From NCBI GenBank assembly GCA_050084985.1, contig JBITNC010000001.1:126976001-127040000 (forward strand): a stretch of DNA of 64,000 bases. Reading direction: 5' to 3'. This document shows, one piece after another, positions 61,370 through 64,000 of the stretch. Position numbers and translations under genes: made by a program. The first letter of the stretch is position 1. Every line of letters starts with the position of its first letter. This stretch comes from Nageia nagi. Lineage: Eukaryota; Pinophyta. The notes under the pieces are model-generated. The model searched no databases and had not been told where the DNA came from. It saw only the letters and a list, made by a program, of their open reading frames with translations.

Positions 61370-61545
61370 AATAGAGCATGCATATACGAGTTCCTCACAT
61401 ATGGATAACTAAAGAGTGCCAAAAGATACATAAGAGTTCCTCACACATGGATTACTAAACAGTGTTAGATTGGCTAATCTTTTACTTTTAAAATTTTGTA
61501 CAAGTTCCTCACACAAAGTGAACTTACCATGAAGGTGTACAACAA
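61370..61545 (-). repeat. iterated TGTGAGGAACT motif, element IV
   Basis: On the minus strand TGTGAGGAACT recurs near 61397 and 61444, and TGTGTGAGGAACTTGTAC lies near 61504. It is the same 3' subterminal motif as in elements I-III. Confidence 0.75.
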
Positions 61546-61618
61546 AATCAATACTATACAACACAAAATCCTCTCTAGGGTGAAGTTATCATCAAAAACA
61601 TGAATTCAAAATAAGAAT

Positions 61619-63170
61619 TCAAACTTCACTCCCCCTTGAGGGCAACTTCACCAACCCGATAGCATCCCTAAGCTTATAGAATTGAGCTTTTAGGAGGGGC
61701 TTGGTGAACAAATCAATAGAGGTCAAGGTGGATGGACAATACTCTAGGTGTATGATGCCATCAAGAACCTTCTCCCTGATAAAATGGGGATGAATTTCCA
61801 TATGTTTTATTCTCTAATGGAACATAAGATTCTTAGCCAAATAAATAGCCAATTGATTATCTGAAGAAATCAAGGATGAGCCACCTTGCTCATACCTAAT
61901 TTCTTTTAGAAGATGCCTTAGCTAAATGGCTTATTAGGCTGCAATAAGCATGGCATGATATTCAACTTTTGTGGTGAAAAGAGAAACATTAAGCTACTTT
62001 TTGGAAGCTTAAGAGATAGCACCTGAACCAATGCTAAACACATACATAGAGGTTGATTTTCTATCATCACTATCTCCCCCATAGTTAGAATCTAAGAAAC
62101 CAAAGAGAACAAATGAGGGTAACTTAGAATACTTGAGAGTAAGATCCTTAGTCTTTGCAACATACCTCAAGATTTTTTTAACAGAATTGGGATGCTCAAC
62201 ATATGGTTTTTGCATGAATCGTGCCATCAGATTCACTATAAAGGCAATATCTAGCCTAGAAATAGTTAAATACAAAATACTACCAATTAATTGCATGTAA
62301 GCTGTAGCATCAGCTAATTGAGAGTTGGAGCTTAGAGAAATAATGATTCCAGGTGAGACTGGGATCACAACATATCTACACTCCTCCATTCCAAACTTCT
62401 GTAAGATGTTAGATATATACTTAGATTGATTAAGATAAGTACAATCTTTGTATTGATACACTTACATTCCAAGATAGTAGTGCAAGAGACCAAGATATGT
62501 CATTTCAAATATTACCTTAAGTTTGTATATACACTCTTGAATGATTTTATCATTATTCCTAATTATCAGAAGATCATCCACATAAAAAAGAATCAAGATC
62601 ATGTTTTTCCCTTGATTGAGCACATATAGATCGAAGTCAAAAAAACACTTGGAGAAACTAATGTCTATAAAGTACCCTAAAATCTTCCTATATGAGGCTG
62701 TAGGTGCTTGCTTAAGTCCATATAATAAGTTCTTTAGCTTGCACACAAAGGACTCTTTACCTTCCATAATAAACCCTTTTGGTTGATTCATGAAGATTTC
62801 CACATCTAAGTCACCATTGAAAAGTGCACTCTTAATGTTAAGTTGAAAAACTTTCCATCCTTGAGCTGTAGAAAGAGCAAGGATAATCCTCACATTAGGC
62901 ATATTTAACATGAGAGCAAAGGTTTTCTCATAATCTACATTGTATTTCTAAGCAAAACCTTTAGCTACTAACCCTACCTTGTATTTCTCAATATCTCCAA
63001 CGTATTTCTCATATACTCTAACTAAATTGAACTTGACCTTGTAGATCCACTTGTTACCAATCACTTTTTTTTCATTAAGATAAGGAATGAAGTCCCAAGT
63101 TTTATTTTTCATAAGCACCTCATACTCCAATTTCATGGCTTCCATATAACATTCATGCTTTGAAGCTTCT
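61619..63170 (-). pseudogene. copia reverse transcriptase-RNase H of element IV, lightly damaged
   Basis: Reading from 63170 down: MEAMKLEYEVLMKNKTWDF and NKWIYKVKFNL, then an extra seven residues resembling a local duplication (VYEKYVGDIEKY). A stop stands where Gln is expected after KGFA. Then come VFQLNIKSALFNGDLDVEIF, LKNLLYGLKQAP, and YVDD intact at 62573-62584. A second stop (CAA to TAA) lies at about 62462 before VYQYKDCTYLNQSKYISN. RNase H follows, with further stops near 61925-62008, and the normal end SIDLFTKPL...LPSRGSEV has its stop at 61619. Only a handful of nonsense changes separate it from an open frame. Confidence 0.9.
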
Positions 63171-63192
63171 TTGAAGGATGAAGGCTCATGCT

Positions 63193-63682
63193 TGTTAGAA
63201 TTTGTAATGAAATATTGTGAATATCTAAACTCCTTGTAAATTCAATTAATCACTTAAAGGATATGTAGATACCTTAAGGGATTAATTGAATTCTTTATTA
63301 TGTGTGGACTTTGACCTTACCATGGGGTTAGTTGGTAGGTTAAAGTTAGGTCATACATTTATTGTAACCCTAACCTTGCCCTTGGGTTAAAGGGAGGTTA
63401 GGGAGGCACTCTCAAGCTATAAATAGAGGGCCTCTCCTCTTGTAACACAACTAAGATTTGGAGTAAGATTACTCTACTAGTTTATGTAGGAGAGAAAGAG
63501 AATTGTAGTAAGAGGTGCATAGATTGAGAATAAAGAACTAGTTGTGGATGTACTCCCAAGGAGGGAGGAACCACATTATATTTGTGTTATCTTGTGTGAA
63601 TGGTGTTATTAGCTTGTAGATGATGAATGATTGAGTTTGCTAGTCTTGGACCTTGAGGATTAGAGTAGGTCTAATTCCTTCA
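63193..63682 (+). repeat. 5' LTR of element V
   Basis: 490 bp, TGTTAGAATTTG to AATTCCTTCA. TATAAATAG at 63418-63426, AATAAA at 63529-63534 and the hairpin at 63543-63575 (outer TGTGG/CCACA, inner CTCCC/GGGAG). Confidence 0.85.
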
Positions 63683-63684
63683 AT

Positions 63685-63696
63685 TGGTATCAGAGC
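63685..63696 (+). other. primer-binding site of element V
   Basis: TGGTATCAGAGC, a perfect match to the sequence complementary to the initiator-Met tRNA 3' end, two bases after the LTR. Confidence 0.9.
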
Positions 63697-64000
63697 TTGG
63701 TGTGGAAGCTCTTTTTCTTGGTGTGGAAGCTCTTATTCCTTCAATTTTAAGGTCTTGGTGAGGTAAATTCAAGAGAAGGTATAACCTCCTTCATATAATC
63801 TCCTTATTTTTTTTTTGGCTTATGTCACTAATGATACTAACATATCTTGAGTTTTGTGTTAGTTAATTTTTGTAAAAAAAAAAGGGGGGGGGGCTAAAAA
63901 AAATAGAAATATAATGCTTTTAATTATACTAACCTCTAGTGAGCATGATGTTTTGAGATTAGTATATAAAAATTGCAATATTTCTTTATGCCATTTATTG

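Larger units (their letters stand above)
60433..63192 (-). mobile_element. element IV: copia element (3' half in window), interrupted by element V
   Basis: Minus orientation. The 3' LTR is at 60433-60916, preceded in reading direction by polypurine tract (AAGGGAAAG at 60917-60925), a 3' untranslated region with the iterated TGTGAGGAACTC motif (61370-61540) and pol down to the start of RT at about 63145. Element V interrupts it at 63193, so the 5' half is outside or beyond the window. It is inserted into a gypsy remnant. It is the best preserved pol here. Confidence 0.85.
63193..64000 (+). mobile_element. element V: copia element, 5' end only
   Basis: Plus-strand 5' LTR at 63193-63682, a primer-binding site and about 300 bp of leader before the window ends. 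The LTR differs from the other subfamilies but shares CTATAAATAGAGGG, GTGGATGTACTCCC and GGAGGAACCAC. It is inserted near the start of element IV's RT, so it is younger than IV. Confidence 0.85.

Noticed and set aside
1-64000. tRNA genes, rRNA, CRISPR arrays, organellar DNA insertions
   Set aside because: No cloverleaf-like or rRNA-like sequence, no regularly spaced short repeats with unique spacers, and no recognisable plastid or mitochondrial genes were seen; the tandem arrays have full-unit repetition without spacers.

Overview
This window looks like nuclear DNA of a large, AT-rich plant genome. Decayed Ty1/copia, L1-type LINE and Ty3/gypsy retrotransposons fill most of it, degenerate pentatricopeptide-repeat (PPR) fragments lie on both strands, and one host gene has long introns. 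Long introns, stacked old retrotransposons and abundant PPR debris suggest a gymnosperm such as a conifer, but that is inference. I saw no bacterial-type genes, CRISPR arrays or tRNA/rRNA genes.

Left part (1-10 kb): a 70-bp tandem repeat and a 101-bp tandem repeat (1.54-2.28 kb), a two-exon coiled-coil pseudogene (4.16-4.54 kb) and PPR pseudogene fragments on the plus strand (3.6-5.8 kb) and minus strand (6.5-8.9 kb).

Middle (10.2-40.1 kb): a stack of retrotransposons. A LINE (ORF1 10.2-11.84 kb, ORF2 from 19.99 kb) is split by element I (11845-19952), a copia-type LTR element with a primer-binding site and a polypurine tract but no visible gag-pol, and with a PPR gene fragment inside. To the right is element II (about 25.97-40.09 kb), a decayed copia whose left end is missing. 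Its 3' LTR is split by element III (31111-39774), a complete-length copia with both LTRs, PBS, gag-pol remnants, polypurine tract and a slightly decayed 5-bp target duplication.

40.1-44.7 kb: AT-rich intergenic DNA with more minus-strand PPR debris and a long AT microsatellite.

Host gene (44699-56811, minus): nine exons with consistent GT-AG borders and phases give a 448-residue protein with seven hydrophobic segments and a Ser-rich tail. It is the only apparently intact protein gene and resembles GOST/CAND-type seven-transmembrane proteins of plants.

Right end (57-64 kb): a decayed gypsy gag-protease piece (plus) is interrupted by copia element IV (minus), which is interrupted by copia element V (plus, 5' LTR 63193-63682), running out of the window.

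The most notable pattern is a short two-tier hairpin in the LTRs of all five copia elements, just downstream of an AAUAAA-like signal. Between families the stem bases change in compensating pairs, which suggests a functional RNA structure near the R/U5 boundary. A second theme is decay dominated by CpA/TpG to TpA changes. All readings were done by eye; family names rest on motif recognition, not database searches.
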